NCBI RefSeq assembly: GCF_900177615.1
Contig: NZ_FXAP01000001.1
Location: 440,825 to 504,824 of the forward strand
DNA length: 64,000 bases
Direction: 5' to 3'
Source of the DNA: Plantibacter flavus
GTDB lineage: Bacteria > Actinomycetota > Actinomycetes > Actinomycetales > Microbacteriaceae
Below the pieces are notes generated by a model. The model saw nothing but the letters and a program-made list of their open reading frames with translations. It was not told the origin of the DNA and made no database searches. Positions within the stretch are counted from its first letter, which is position 1. Every line of letters begins with the position of its first letter. The translations under genes were made by a program, and so were the position numbers. Positions 24,186 through 33,515 of this stretch are shown one piece after another.

Positions 24186-25118
24186 TCAGACGTTGTGGAC
24201 GGGCGCCACCGGTCCGCGGAATCCGAGGATCGCCTCGGTCATCCGCACGGCCGCGATCGACTCGGGTACGGCGTGCATCCGCACGATGCGGGCGCCGAGG
24301 AGGATGCACGCCGCGGCGGAGACCAGTGACCCCTCGAGACGTTCCGACTTCGGTCGGTCGAGGGACTCGCCGATGAAGTCCTTGTTCGAGACCGCGGCGA
24401 GCGTCGGCAGCCCGAGCGCGGCGATCTCGTCGAACCGTCGGGTGAGTTCGAGCGTCTGGACGGTGTTCTTGTTGAGGTCGTGCCCGGGGTCCACGATGAG
24501 CCGCGACTCGGGGATGCCGTGCGAGAGCGCCAGGTCGACGCGGGCCGCGAGGAAGGCGGCGACCTCACCCGCGACGTCGTCGTAGTGGGGACGGGGATGC
24601 GGCTGCCTCGGCCTGGCCAGACTGTGCGTGATGACGAGGGTGGCCTCGCTCGCGGCGACGACGTCCGCGAGAGCCGGGTCGTGGATCCCCGTGGTGTCGT
24701 TGATGACGGAGGCGCCCGCCGCGATGCAGGCCGCCGCCACCTCGGGGCGGAAGGTGTCGACGGAGATGACGACGTCGCTCCGTGCGGCGAGCGCCTCGAC
24801 GACGGGGAGCACACGGTCGATCTCCTCGGCGGTGGGGATCTCCGGCCCGGGGGCGAACTTGGCTCCGCCGATGTCGACCCAGTCGGCGCCCTGTTCTGCG
24901 GCGGTCACGGCGGCGTCGACGGCTCGGTCGAGTGAGAACGTCGCGCCCTGGTCGAAGAAGGAGTCCGGGGTGCGGTTGATGATCGCCATGACCGCGACCT
25001 GCTTCGAGAAGTCGAACGTCCGCGCTCCGATCCGACGGATCGGCTGGCGGATCGGGGGGAGCGGGAAGCCGCCGGTCCGTTCGGGGTGTCGGTCTGACCG
25101 GGGCTCCGTGCTCGTCAT
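24186..25118 (-). CDS. FolP2-type dihydropteroate synthase homologue
   Basis: This 310-residue TIM-barrel pterin-binding protein has the first DHPS signature as IINRTPDSFFDQG. Where true DHPS has DIGGESTRPG, it reads DIGGAKFAPG; the later SVDTFRP, NDTTG, DPGHDLNKNT and SNKDF segments are present. This pattern resembles mycobacterial FolP2 (Rv1207), which has been reported to lack DHPS activity, rather than FolP1. The barrel and pterin pocket appear intact, so it likely binds a pterin, but a role in folate synthesis should not be assumed. The only companion gene is the RibD_C reductase, with no folB/folK/folE beside it. Confidence 0.8.
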   Translation of the reverse strand: MTSTEPRSDRHPERTGGFPLPPIRQPIRRIGARTFDFSKQVAVMAIINRTPDSFFDQGATFSLDRAVDAAVTAAEQGADWVDIGGAKFAPGPEIPTAEEIDRVLPVVEALAARSDVVISVDTFRPEVAAACIAAGASVINDTTGIHDPALADVVAASEATLVITHSLARPRQPHPRPHYDDVAGEVAAFLAARVDLALSHGIPESRLIVDPGHDLNKNTVQTLELTRRFDEIAALGLPTLAAVSNKDFIGESLDRPKSERLEGSLVSAAACILLGARIVRMHAVPESIAAVRMTEAILGFRGPVAPVHNV

Positions 25119-25242
25119 GGGTCAATCATGACGCGTCCGGCGCGCGAGGATGCCGCGTGACGCGTCGTCCGCAGCCGATTGACAGCGGTGGCCGGCGGGC
25201 CATCGGGTCATGGGTGTCGGTGGCTCGGCGTAGGCTGTCCCG

Positions 25243-28200
25243 GTGACGCTTCAGGGTTTGACTCACGCGCTTCGGCGCGCCGCAACGATCGACGATGCCC
25301 TCGCGTACGCGGGCAGGAGCGCGGACTTCTCCGTGATCGACGGGCTGCGTGCTCCGCTCCTCGCGGCGCTCATGGACGAGCGTGGTCGGCAGGGCGCCGC
25401 CCAGGCGGCCCTCGTCGTCACCGCGACGGGCCGCGACTCCGAGCGGCTCCGCTCCGCGCTCAGCGACCTCATGCCCGAGGCCGAGATCGTCGAGTTCCCG
25501 GCCTGGGAGACCCTGCCGCACGAGCGTCTCAGCCCGAGCGCCGAGATCGTCGGCCGACGCCTGGAGGCGCTGCGGCGCCTCGGCGCCTGGACGGGGGAGC
25601 GGCCGTTCCTCCTCGTCGCCTCGGTGCGCGCAGCGCTGCAGCCCGTGGCCGACAACCTCACCGAGACCGCTCCGATCGAGCTCGTCCAGGGCGGTCGCGG
25701 ACACGACCTCGCCGCGATCGCGCTGCGCCTCGTCGAACTCGCGTACACCCGGGTCGACATGGTGTCGCGGCGTGGTGAGTTCGCGTTGCGCGGTGGCATC
25801 CTCGACGTCTTCCCGCCGGTCGCCGACCACCCGTACCGGGTCGAGTTCTTCGGCGACGAGGTCGACGGCATCCGGGCGTTCTCGGTCGCCGACCAGCGAT
25901 CGCTGCCCGAGCCGGTCGAAGCGATCCGCCTGCCGCCGTCCCGGGAACTGCTCCTCAGCCCGGCCGTCCGGCAGCGCGCCGCGGAGATGCAGCACGAGTT
26001 CCCGAGCCTCACCGGGATCCTCGAGAAGATCGCGGAGGGCATCGCGGTGGAGGGCATGGAGTCGCTCTCCCCGGCCCTCGTCGACCGCCTCGTCCCGATC
26101 ACCCACTACCTGCCGGATGGAGCGGCCATCGCCGTCGTCTCGCCGGAGCGCGTCGTCACGAGGTCGATCAGCCTGGCCGAGACGAACCGCGAGTTCCTCG
26201 CCGCCGCTTGGAGCGCCGCGACCGTCGGTGCGAACGCGCCGATCGACCTCGCCTCCGGCGACTTCATCTCATTGGGCGCGCTGAAGGAGTCCGTCACCTT
26301 CAGTGCTCCTGGTCAGCCGGCACCCGACCACCCGTGGTGGACGTTCAGCGGATTCCGCGCCGGCCCCGACGTCGAGACGCTCCCGGAGCACCTCGAACTC
26401 GACGAGCTCCTCACCGTCTCGGTCGACGGCGACACCGTGCCGAGCTTCCACGGCAACGTCGAGGGCGCCATCGAACACGTCGCCGACCGCATCCGCGAGG
26501 GGTGGACGGTCATCGTCGCCGCCCGTGGGGTCGGTCTCGTCGAGCGCGCAGCGGACGTCCTGGCCGAGCACGAGATCGCGGCCCGGATGGTCGACGAGCT
26601 GCCGGCCGACCCGGAGCCCGGGGTCGCCTATCTGCTGCAGGCCGACGTCGAGGGCGGCTTCGAGCTCGAGACGTCGAAGCTCATGCTGCTCGGCGAGACC
26701 GAGTTCTACGGTCGCACCGCCGGATACGACTCGCGCCTGGTCAAGAAGCTCGCCACCCGGCGCAAGAACGTCGTCGACCCGATGCAGCTCCGGTCCGGCG
26801 ACTTCGTCGTGCACCAGACCCACGGCATCGGCAAGTTCGTCGAGATGACCCAGCGCGAGGTCTCGAGCGGTGGACGCAACCCGGTGAAGAGCACCCGTGA
26901 GTACCTCGTGCTCGAGTACGCACCCTCCAAGCGCGGCTACCCGGGCGACAAACTCCTCGTCCCCACGGACCAGCTCGACCTCCTCACCCGCTACGTGGGC
27001 GGCGAGGCTCCGCAGCTCAGCAAGATGGGTGGCAGTGACTGGTCGCAGGCGAAGAGCAAGGCGCGCAAGGCCGTCCGCGACATCGCCGTCGAGCTGGTCA
27101 AGCTCTACTCGGCGCGCATGGCGTCGAAGGGGCACGCCTTCGGTCCCGACACCCCGTGGCAGCGCGAGCTCGAGGAGGCGTTCCCGTTCGCGGAGACCCC
27201 CGATCAGCTGCAGACCATCGACGAGGTCAAGGCCGACATGGAGCGCGAGATCCCGATGGACCGCCTCCTCTCCGGCGACGTGGGGTTCGGGAAGACCGAG
27301 GTCGCCGTCCGCGCCGCGTTCAAGGCCGTCCAGGACGGCAAGCAGGTCGCGATGCTCGTGCCGACCACCCTGCTCGTCAAGCAGCATTTCGAGACCTTCC
27401 AGGAGCGGTTCGCCGGGTTCCCCGTACACCTGCGGCCGCTCAGCCGGTTCCAGTCCGACAAGGAGGCGCGGGAGGCGCTCGCCGGACTCGCCGACGGCAC
27501 GGTCGACGTCATCATCGGGACGCACCGGCTGCTGACCGACAAGGTGCACTTCAAGGACCTCGGTCTCGTCATCATCGATGAGGAGCAGCGGTTCGGTGTC
27601 GAGCACAAGGACGCCCTCAAGAAGCTGAAGACGAACGTCGACATCCTGGCGATGAGCGCGACCCCGATCCCGCGAACGCTCGAGATGGCGGTCACCGGCA
27701 TCCGGGAGATGTCCACGCTTGCGACACCACCGGAGGACCGCCACCCGATCCTGTCCTTCGTCGGTCCGTACAACGGCAAGCAGGTCGGTGCTGCGATCCG
27801 GCGCGAGCTCCTGCGAGAAGGCCAGATCTTCTTCGTGCACAACCGGGTCTCGTCCATCAGCCGCGTCGCGGCAGACCTCGCGGAGCTCGTCCCTGAGGCG
27901 CGCATCGCCATCGCCCACGGGCAGCTCGGCGAGGCGGCGCTCGAACAGGTCGTGGTCGACTTCTGGGAGCGCCGCTTCGACGTCCTCGTCTGCACGACGA
28001 TCATCGAGACCGGCCTCGACATCTCGAACGCGAACACGATCATCATCGACCGCGCCGACAAGTACGGCTTGAGCCAGCTGCACCAGCTGCGGGGTCGTGT
28101 CGGTCGCGGTCGCGAGCGCGCCTACGCGTACTTCCTGTACGACGAGCACAAGCCGCTCTCCGAGACCGCCCACGACCGGCTCTCGACCATCGCGGCGAAC

Positions 28201-28854
28201 AACGAGCTCGGCAGCGGCATGCAGGTCGCTCTGAAGGACCTCGAGATCCGCGGCGCCGGCAACATGCTCGGCGGCGAGCAGGCCGGCCACATCGCGGGCG
28301 TCGGCTTCGACCTCTATCTCCGCATGATCGGCGAGGCCGTGTCCACCTTCCGTGGAGACGTCGCCGAGGGGCAGACCGAGCTCCGGCTCGAACTGCCCGT
28401 CGACGCACACATCCCCGAGGAGTACGTCGACAGCGAGCGGCTTCGGCTGGAGGCCTACCAGAAGCTGTCGGCCGCGTCCGGACCCGCGGCCAAGGACGGC
28501 CAGATCGACCTCGTGATCGATGAACTCACCGACCGCTACGGCGAGCCGCCGGCGCAGGTGAGCACGCTCATCGCCGTGTCGCGGCTCCGTCAGCGGGCGC
28601 AGCGCTCGGGACTCAGCGACCTCATCGCCGTCGGACCGAACCTGCGGGTCACGCCCGCCGACCTCCCCGACTCCATCCAGACGCGGCTGCGACGCATGTA
28701 CCCCGGCGCGAAGTACCTGGCCCAGACGAACACCGTCATCGTGCCGTTGCCACGCGTCGGCGACGAACCGCTTGCCGACACCGACCTCATCGCCTGGGTG
28801 CAGCAGTTCCTGAACGCGATCTACCCGCTGCCGGAGGGCTCGACGTCGTCCTGA
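25243..28854 (+). CDS. mfd: Transcription-repair coupling factor
   Basis: This 1203-residue ATP-dependent translocase removes RNA polymerase stalled at DNA lesions and recruits UvrA. The N-terminal UvrB-like domains (about 1-350) are followed by the CarD-like RNA-polymerase-interacting domain (about 510-610, FVVHQTHGIGKFVEM). The SF2 motor has Walker A SGDVGFGKTEV (about 680) and the DEEQ box, and the TRCF C-terminal domain ends the protein. The GTG start at 25243 has a TAGGCT box 6 nt upstream (25231-25236), predicting a leaderless mRNA. Length is standard for the family. Confidence 0.97.
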   Translation: MTLQGLTHALRRAATIDDALAYAGRSADFSVIDGLRAPLLAALMDERGRQGAAQAALVVTATGRDSERLRSALSDLMPEAEIVEFPAWETLPHERLSPSAEIVGRRLEALRRLGAWTGERPFLLVASVRAALQPVADNLTETAPIELVQGGRGHDLAAIALRLVELAYTRVDMVSRRGEFALRGGILDVFPPVADHPYRVEFFGDEVDGIRAFSVADQRSLPEPVEAIRLPPSRELLLSPAVRQRAAEMQHEFPSLTGILEKIAEGIAVEGMESLSPALVDRLVPITHYLPDGAAIAVVSPERVVTRSISLAETNREFLAAAWSAATVGANAPIDLASGDFISLGALKESVTFSAPGQPAPDHPWWTFSGFRAGPDVETLPEHLELDELLTVSVDGDTVPSFHGNVEGAIEHVADRIREGWTVIVAARGVGLVERAADVLAEHEIAARMVDELPADPEPGVAYLLQADVEGGFELETSKLMLLGETEFYGRTAGYDSRLVKKLATRRKNVVDPMQLRSGDFVVHQTHGIGKFVEMTQREVSSGGRNPVKSTREYLVLEYAPSKRGYPGDKLLVPTDQLDLLTRYVGGEAPQLSKMGGSDWSQAKSKARKAVRDIAVELVKLYSARMASKGHAFGPDTPWQRELEEAFPFAETPDQLQTIDEVKADMEREIPMDRLLSGDVGFGKTEVAVRAAFKAVQDGKQVAMLVPTTLLVKQHFETFQERFAGFPVHLRPLSRFQSDKEAREALAGLADGTVDVIIGTHRLLTDKVHFKDLGLVIIDEEQRFGVEHKDALKKLKTNVDILAMSATPIPRTLEMAVTGIREMSTLATPPEDRHPILSFVGPYNGKQVGAAIRRELLREGQIFFVHNRVSSISRVAADLAELVPEARIAIAHGQLGEAALEQVVVDFWERRFDVLVCTTIIETGLDISNANTIIIDRADKYGLSQLHQLRGRVGRGRERAYAYFLYDEHKPLSETAHDRLSTIAANNELGSGMQVALKDLEIRGAGNMLGGEQAGHIAGVGFDLYLRMIGEAVSTFRGDVAEGQTELRLELPVDAHIPEEYVDSERLRLEAYQKLSAASGPAAKDGQIDLVIDELTDRYGEPPAQVSTLIAVSRLRQRAQRSGLSDLIAVGPNLRVTPADLPDSIQTRLRRMYPGAKYLAQTNTVIVPLPRVGDEPLADTDLIAWVQQFLNAIYPLPEGSTSS

Positions 28855-28940
28855 CGGGCAGCAGGAGATGGGCCCGCGGGACGACAGTGTCGGTACCCGC
28901 GGCCGATCCGACGGTCGTCGCCCATCCCTAGCGTGGAGGG

Positions 28941-29885
28941 ATGAAGAAGTTCCTCCGCATCGTCCTCACCGGGATCGCAGCGCTCGTCGCGCTCGTGCTC
29001 GCCGGGCTCCTCACGACCACCATCGTCAACACCGCCGCATCGGCTTCCGAGGCCACGCGCATCGAGGAATACGGTCAGCGGGTCGAGGTCGACGGCAAAC
29101 GCATGAACGTGGCGGTCACGGGTGAGGGCGATCAGACGATCGTCCTCCTGCCCGGCTTCGGCACCGGTTCGCCCGTGCTCGACTTCTCGCCGCTCGTCGG
29201 GGAGCTCTCGTCGTCGTACCGGGTGGTCGTGGTCGAGCCCTTCGGTTACGGGCTGAGCGACCAGACCGACGTGCCGCGAACGACCGAGAACATCGTCTCC
29301 GAGATCCACGAGGCGGTCGCCGGGCTCGGCATCGACCGGTACGTGTTGATGGGGCACTCCATCGCGGGCATCTATGCGCTGGACTACGTCGAGCGGTTCC
29401 GCGACGAGGTGACGGCGTTCGTCGGCATCGACAGCAGCGTGCCCGACCAGCCGGGTATGGACGCAGCGCTGCCGGTCGACGCCCTGCGAGCGGCGAAGGC
29501 GCTCGGCATCACCCGGGTCGTCACGGCGCTGTCGGGCGACCCGTACCCGGATCCGCCGTACGACCAGCACACGCGTGATCAGCTCGGGATGATCTCGCTG
29601 CGCAACACCTCGAGTGCGACGTCCTCGGACGAGATGTCGCGCATCGCGGCGAACTTCCGAGCGGCGAAGGGGAAGACCTTCCCGGCAGACCTCCCGGTGT
29701 TGCTCTTCGCACAGCGGGACAACCCGACGGTGGAGGGGTGGCTGCCGCTCCATGAGCAGCAGGCTGCGAGCGTCGACCGAGGCGAGGTCGTGCCGCTCGA
29801 CGCCGACCACTACCTGCACCACACGAAATCCCGCGAGATCGCGGCGGACGTCGACCGCTTCCTCACGACTCCAGGCGTCGGGTAG
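28941..29885 (+). CDS. Membrane-anchored alpha/beta hydrolase
   Basis: This 314-residue protein starts with a basic tip and one hydrophobic helix (about 6-35), so the enzyme domain is probably tethered outside the membrane. The alpha/beta hydrolase core shows LLPGFGTGSP (oxyanion region), the nucleophile elbow GHSIAG (about 140) and a late DADHYLHHTKS carrying the catalytic His. The substrate is unknown. TAGCGT lies exactly 6 nt before the ATG (28929-28934), predicting leaderless translation. Monocistronic between mfd and the aldehyde dehydrogenase. Confidence 0.8.
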   Translation: MKKFLRIVLTGIAALVALVLAGLLTTTIVNTAASASEATRIEEYGQRVEVDGKRMNVAVTGEGDQTIVLLPGFGTGSPVLDFSPLVGELSSSYRVVVVEPFGYGLSDQTDVPRTTENIVSEIHEAVAGLGIDRYVLMGHSIAGIYALDYVERFRDEVTAFVGIDSSVPDQPGMDAALPVDALRAAKALGITRVVTALSGDPYPDPPYDQHTRDQLGMISLRNTSSATSSDEMSRIAANFRAAKGKTFPADLPVLLFAQRDNPTVEGWLPLHEQQAASVDRGEVVPLDADHYLHHTKSREIAADVDRFLTTPGVG

Positions 29886-29962
29886 CCGGTCACCGGGCCG
29901 GGCCCCCGGTCTGCGGACGGACGTATGCTGGTGCCCACGATCCCGTCGAGTCGGAGGAACCC

Positions 29963-31414
29963 ATGGCGACCAGCATCCGGACGAAGCAGGAGCCGAAGGT
30001 GGTCGTGGCCGACGCCGTGGCCCGGCTCCGACAGACCTTCGACCGCGGCACCACGAAGCCCGTCGCCTGGCGGCTCCGCCAACTCCGTGCGCTGAAGCAA
30101 CTGCTCCTCGAACGCGGCGGCGAGCTCGAGCGGGCGCTGGCGACCGACCTGGGCAAGAGCGGCACCGAGGCGCAGATCACCGAGATCGGCCTCCTCGTCG
30201 GCGAGATCGATCACACGTTGAAGCACCTGAAGCGCTGGGTGCGGCCCCGACGCGTCGCGGTGCCGCTCACCCTCGCACCGGCCTCGGCCTCGGTGGTGGC
30301 GGAACCGGTCGGCGTCGTCCTCGTCATCGGCCCGTGGAACTATCCGGTCCAGCTCTGCATCGGTCCCGTCATCGGGGCGCTCGCCGCCGGTGACGCCATC
30401 CTGCTGAAGCCCAGCGAGCTCGCCCCTGCAACGAGCGCCGCGCTCGCACGACTCCTCCCGGAGTACCTCGACGACCGTGCCGTCGCGGTGGTCGAGGGCG
30501 ATGCGGAGGTCGCGACCGCCCTCCTCGCCGAGCGGTTCGACCACATCTTCTACACGGGTGGCGCCGCCGTGGGCAAGGTCGTCGCCCGGGCCGCGGCGGA
30601 GCATCTGACCCCGATCACCCTGGAACTCGGTGGGAAGTCGCCCGTGTACGTCGACGACACCGTGGACCTCGCGGACGCGGCCCGCCGGATCGTCTGGGGC
30701 AAGCTCATGAACGCCGGCCAGACCTGCGTCGCCCCCGACTACCTGCTCGCGACGCGGTCGGTCGCCGATCGGCTCGTCCCGTACCTGCGCGACGCGATCG
30801 CGGCGCTCTACGGCCCGGACCCCGCCGACAGTGCCGACTACGGCCGCATCATCTCCGACAGGCACTTCGCCCGGGTCAGCGGTCTGCTCGACGGTCTCGA
30901 GCCGGCCCTCGGCGGCGGGGTCGACGCCTCGGAGCGGTACATCGCCCCGACGGTCGTGAACGGCGTCGACGCTTCGGCGTCGATCATGCAGGAGGAGATC
31001 TTCGGTCCGATCCTGCCGATCCTCCACGTGTCCGGGCTCGAACAGGCCATCGCGCACATCCGGGCGGGGGAGAAGCCGCTCGCGCTCTACGTCTTCAGCG
31101 ACGACCGCGCCACGCGGAAGCGGTTCACGCGCGACACCTCCTCCGGCGCGTTGGCGTTCGGTGTGCCGGCCGCGCACCTCCTCGTGCCGGGTCTGCCGTT
31201 CGGCGGTGTCGGGGCCAGTGGAATGGGCGCGTATCACGGTCGCCATTCCTTCGACACGTTCAGTCACGCGAAGGCGGTGTTCTCCAAGCCGCTGTCCCCG
31301 GACACGCTGTCGCTCGTCTACCCGCCCTTCACCGAAGCACGCGACCGGATCGCGCGACTGATCTCGAGGACCGGCAGCACGGGCGACCGCCGCCCGTGGG
31401 GAGCCCGTCGGTGA
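29963..31414 (+). CDS. NAD(P)-dependent aldehyde dehydrogenase, ALDH3 class
   Basis: At 483 residues, this matches class 3 aldehyde dehydrogenases, which lack the long N-terminal extension of other ALDHs. It has IGPWNYPVQL (cofactor pocket), ELGGKSP with the catalytic Glu, and the nucleophilic Cys in NAGQTCVAPDY. ALDH3 enzymes oxidise medium- and long-chain aldehydes. Fatty aldehydes arise from acyl-CoA reduction and from vinyl-ether breakdown, so a link to the lipid genes at 100-8400 is conceivable but not supported by position. GTGA overlap with mazG. Confidence 0.9.
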   Translation: MATSIRTKQEPKVVVADAVARLRQTFDRGTTKPVAWRLRQLRALKQLLLERGGELERALATDLGKSGTEAQITEIGLLVGEIDHTLKHLKRWVRPRRVAVPLTLAPASASVVAEPVGVVLVIGPWNYPVQLCIGPVIGALAAGDAILLKPSELAPATSAALARLLPEYLDDRAVAVVEGDAEVATALLAERFDHIFYTGGAAVGKVVARAAAEHLTPITLELGGKSPVYVDDTVDLADAARRIVWGKLMNAGQTCVAPDYLLATRSVADRLVPYLRDAIAALYGPDPADSADYGRIISDRHFARVSGLLDGLEPALGGGVDASERYIAPTVVNGVDASASIMQEEIFGPILPILHVSGLEQAIAHIRAGEKPLALYVFSDDRATRKRFTRDTSSGALAFGVPAAHLLVPGLPFGGVGASGMGAYHGRHSFDTFSHAKAVFSKPLSPDTLSLVYPPFTEARDRIARLISRTGSTGDRRPWGARR

Positions 31415-32079
31415 GCAGCGAACCCGTCGGCAGCACCTCCACTGAGCGCCTCGTCGACGCCATGCGGCAGATCCGCGACCGCTGCGTCTGGACGCAGGGC
31501 ATCGACCACGACATGCTCGTGCCGTACCTCATCGAGGAGAGCTACGAGCTCGTCGAAGCGGTCGAGGCCGGGACGCGCGACGAACTCGTCGAGGAACTCG
31601 GCGACGTGCTGTGGCAGGTCGTCTTCCATGCGGAGATCGCGTCCCATGACGCCGATGCGCCGTTCGACTTCGACGACGTCGCGGAGGCCGTCACCCGCAA
31701 GATGGTCCACCGTCATCCGCACGTGTTCGGCGACGAAGCAGCGCCGACCCCGGAGGACGTGGTGCGCGTCTGGAACGCCGCGAAGGCCGAGGAGAAGGCG
31801 AAGCGCAGCAGTGCGCTCGAGGGGATCCCGCAGGGGATGCCGTCGCTCGCCCTCGCCGACAAGGTGCTGGGCAGGGCCGTGCCGCTCGGGGTGGGCCCGA
31901 CGGTCGACGCCGATGTCGTGGACGACGAGGACGCCCTGGGGGAGCAGCTCCTCGCCGTCGTGGCCGCAGCACGGGCGAACGGGCTCGACGCGGAACGGGC
32001 GCTCCGGGGTGCCGTCCGTCGGTTGAGCGCGCGAGTGCAGGACGCCGAGCGTCCGGTGGCGTCCCCGACCGACGGCTGA
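31411..32079 (+). CDS. mazG: MazG nucleoside triphosphate pyrophosphohydrolase
   Basis: This 222-residue protein hydrolyses NTPs/dNTPs to monophosphates and pyrophosphate, acting as a house-cleaning enzyme. The Mg-binding pattern EESYE (42-46) and EELGD (61-65) is intact, followed by VFHAEIA and the HRHPHVFGD segment. The GTG at 31411 overlaps the aldehyde dehydrogenase stop and has GGGGAG 7 nt upstream; the GTG at 31396 is less likely. It sits upstream of hisS and eno, a common actinobacterial location. Confidence 0.92.
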   Translation: MSSEPVGSTSTERLVDAMRQIRDRCVWTQGIDHDMLVPYLIEESYELVEAVEAGTRDELVEELGDVLWQVVFHAEIASHDADAPFDFDDVAEAVTRKMVHRHPHVFGDEAAPTPEDVVRVWNAAKAEEKAKRSSALEGIPQGMPSLALADKVLGRAVPLGVGPTVDADVVDDEDALGEQLLAVVAAARANGLDAERALRGAVRRLSARVQDAERPVASPTDG

Positions 32080-32140
32080 GCGAGGGGTCGCCAGGCGTCA
32101 GCTCGCGGAGCGGGTTCCCCCGCCATGCCAGAATTGAGGC

Positions 32141-33448
32141 ATGGCAGCTCCAGTGAACCCGCCGCGCGGCATGCGCGATTTCCTCCCCGCCGACAAGGCC
32201 CGTCGGGAGCACGCGCTGGGCACCATCCGTCGCGTGTTCACTGCACACGGCTTCGACGAGATCGAGACGCCCGTGGTGGAGGAGTACGACCGACTGCACT
32301 CCGGGCTCGGCGGCGACAACGAGAAGATGGCGTTCAACATCCTCCGGCGCAAGCTCACCCCGGAGGCCATCGTGGCCGCAGCGGACAACCAGACCGAACT
32401 CACCGACCTCGGCCTGCGGTTCGACCTCACCGTGCCGCTCGCCCGGTTCTATGCGACGCACCGGGCCGAGCTCCCGCCGGTGTTCCGCTCGATCCAGATC
32501 GCGCCGGTCTGGCGCGGCGAACGGCCGCAGCAGGGCCGGTACCGCCAGTTCGTGCAGTGCGACATCGACATCATCGGAGAGTCCTCGAACCTCGCCGAGA
32601 CCGAGCTCATCATCGCGACCCTCGGGGCCCTCTCCGAGCTCGGCATCAGCGGCTGCAGCGTGCGGATCAACGACCGCCGACTCCTCATCGGCATGCTCGA
32701 GTCGCTGGGCTTCCCGGCCGACGAGCACGCGCAGGTGCTCATCACGATCGACAAGCTCGACAAGATCGGTCAGCAGGGCGTGGTCGCCGAGCTGCGCGAC
32801 CGCGGGGTCGACGCCACCGCCGTCGACGCGCTCTCGGCCTTCTTCTCCCGTCCGCAGACGATGGAGTTCAACACCTTCGGCGAGCGGGCGATCCGCAAGG
32901 CGCTGCCGCTCGGTGCGGACGACGCCGTCGTCGCGGAGCTCGACGCACTCGGGAAGGCCGTCGCCGCGGCCACCTCCCTCCAGGGTCAGCCGGCCGACCC
33001 CTTCGCGAATCCGCTCGTGTTCGACCCGTTCCTGGTGCGGGGTATGGGGTACTACACGGGCGCCATCTTCGAGATCGCGCACCCCGACCTCGGGTACTCG
33101 CTCGGCGGCGGTGGTCGCTACGACGGCATGATCGGACGCTTCCTCGGGCAGGACGTGCCGGCGGTCGGGTTCTCGATCGGCTTCGAGCGCATCGTCGACC
33201 TCATCGAGCTCCCCGCGGGAGCGGCCGCGGATGCCGTCGTCCTCGTGCACGACCGCGACGTGCCTCCGGTGACGCTGGTGGCGTTGAAAGCCAAGCTCGT
33301 CGCCCAGGGGCGTCGGGTGCGCCTCGAAGCCCGCGTGAAGAACCTCAAGGCCCTCCTCGATCGCGTGTCGGCAGCCGGCTTCGGCGCCTTCGCGTTCGTC
33401 TCGGCCGACTCGACCCTCGAGTCGCTCGAGTTCAAAGCGCTCGACTGA
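32141..33448 (+). CDS. hisS: Histidyl-tRNA synthetase
   Basis: This 435-residue class II synthetase has motif 1 near PPRGMRDFLP, motif 2 in APVWRGERPQQGRYRQF, the HisA signature followed by LGGGGRYDGMIGRF (motif 3 region) and a C-terminal anticodon-binding domain (about 340-435). It charges tRNA-His and is essential. CAGAAT lies 6 nt before the ATG, a weak -10 box suggesting a leaderless transcript. No second hisS is visible. Confidence 0.96.
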   Translation: MAAPVNPPRGMRDFLPADKARREHALGTIRRVFTAHGFDEIETPVVEEYDRLHSGLGGDNEKMAFNILRRKLTPEAIVAAADNQTELTDLGLRFDLTVPLARFYATHRAELPPVFRSIQIAPVWRGERPQQGRYRQFVQCDIDIIGESSNLAETELIIATLGALSELGISGCSVRINDRRLLIGMLESLGFPADEHAQVLITIDKLDKIGQQGVVAELRDRGVDATAVDALSAFFSRPQTMEFNTFGERAIRKALPLGADDAVVAELDALGKAVAAATSLQGQPADPFANPLVFDPFLVRGMGYYTGAIFEIAHPDLGYSLGGGGRYDGMIGRFLGQDVPAVGFSIGFERIVDLIELPAGAAADAVVLVHDRDVPPVTLVALKAKLVAQGRRVRLEARVKNLKALLDRVSAAGFGAFAFVSADSTLESLEFKALD

Positions 33449-33515
33449 CGTTTCCCGCACCCGCTTCCCGCTCCTCGGCGCGCTTCCGAGCCGCTGCCCA
33501 GCTCGTCGGTGCAGG

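Noticed and set aside
24186-25118. Ordinary folP (dihydropteroate synthase)
   Set aside because: The DIGGESTRPG signature is replaced and the rest resembles FolP2, so the gene symbol and function were not assigned.
29963-31414. Aldehyde dehydrogenase as a member of the ether-lipid cluster
   Set aside because: The ALDH3 type would suit fatty aldehydes, but it lies over 20 kb away, coupled to mazG, with no shared operator.
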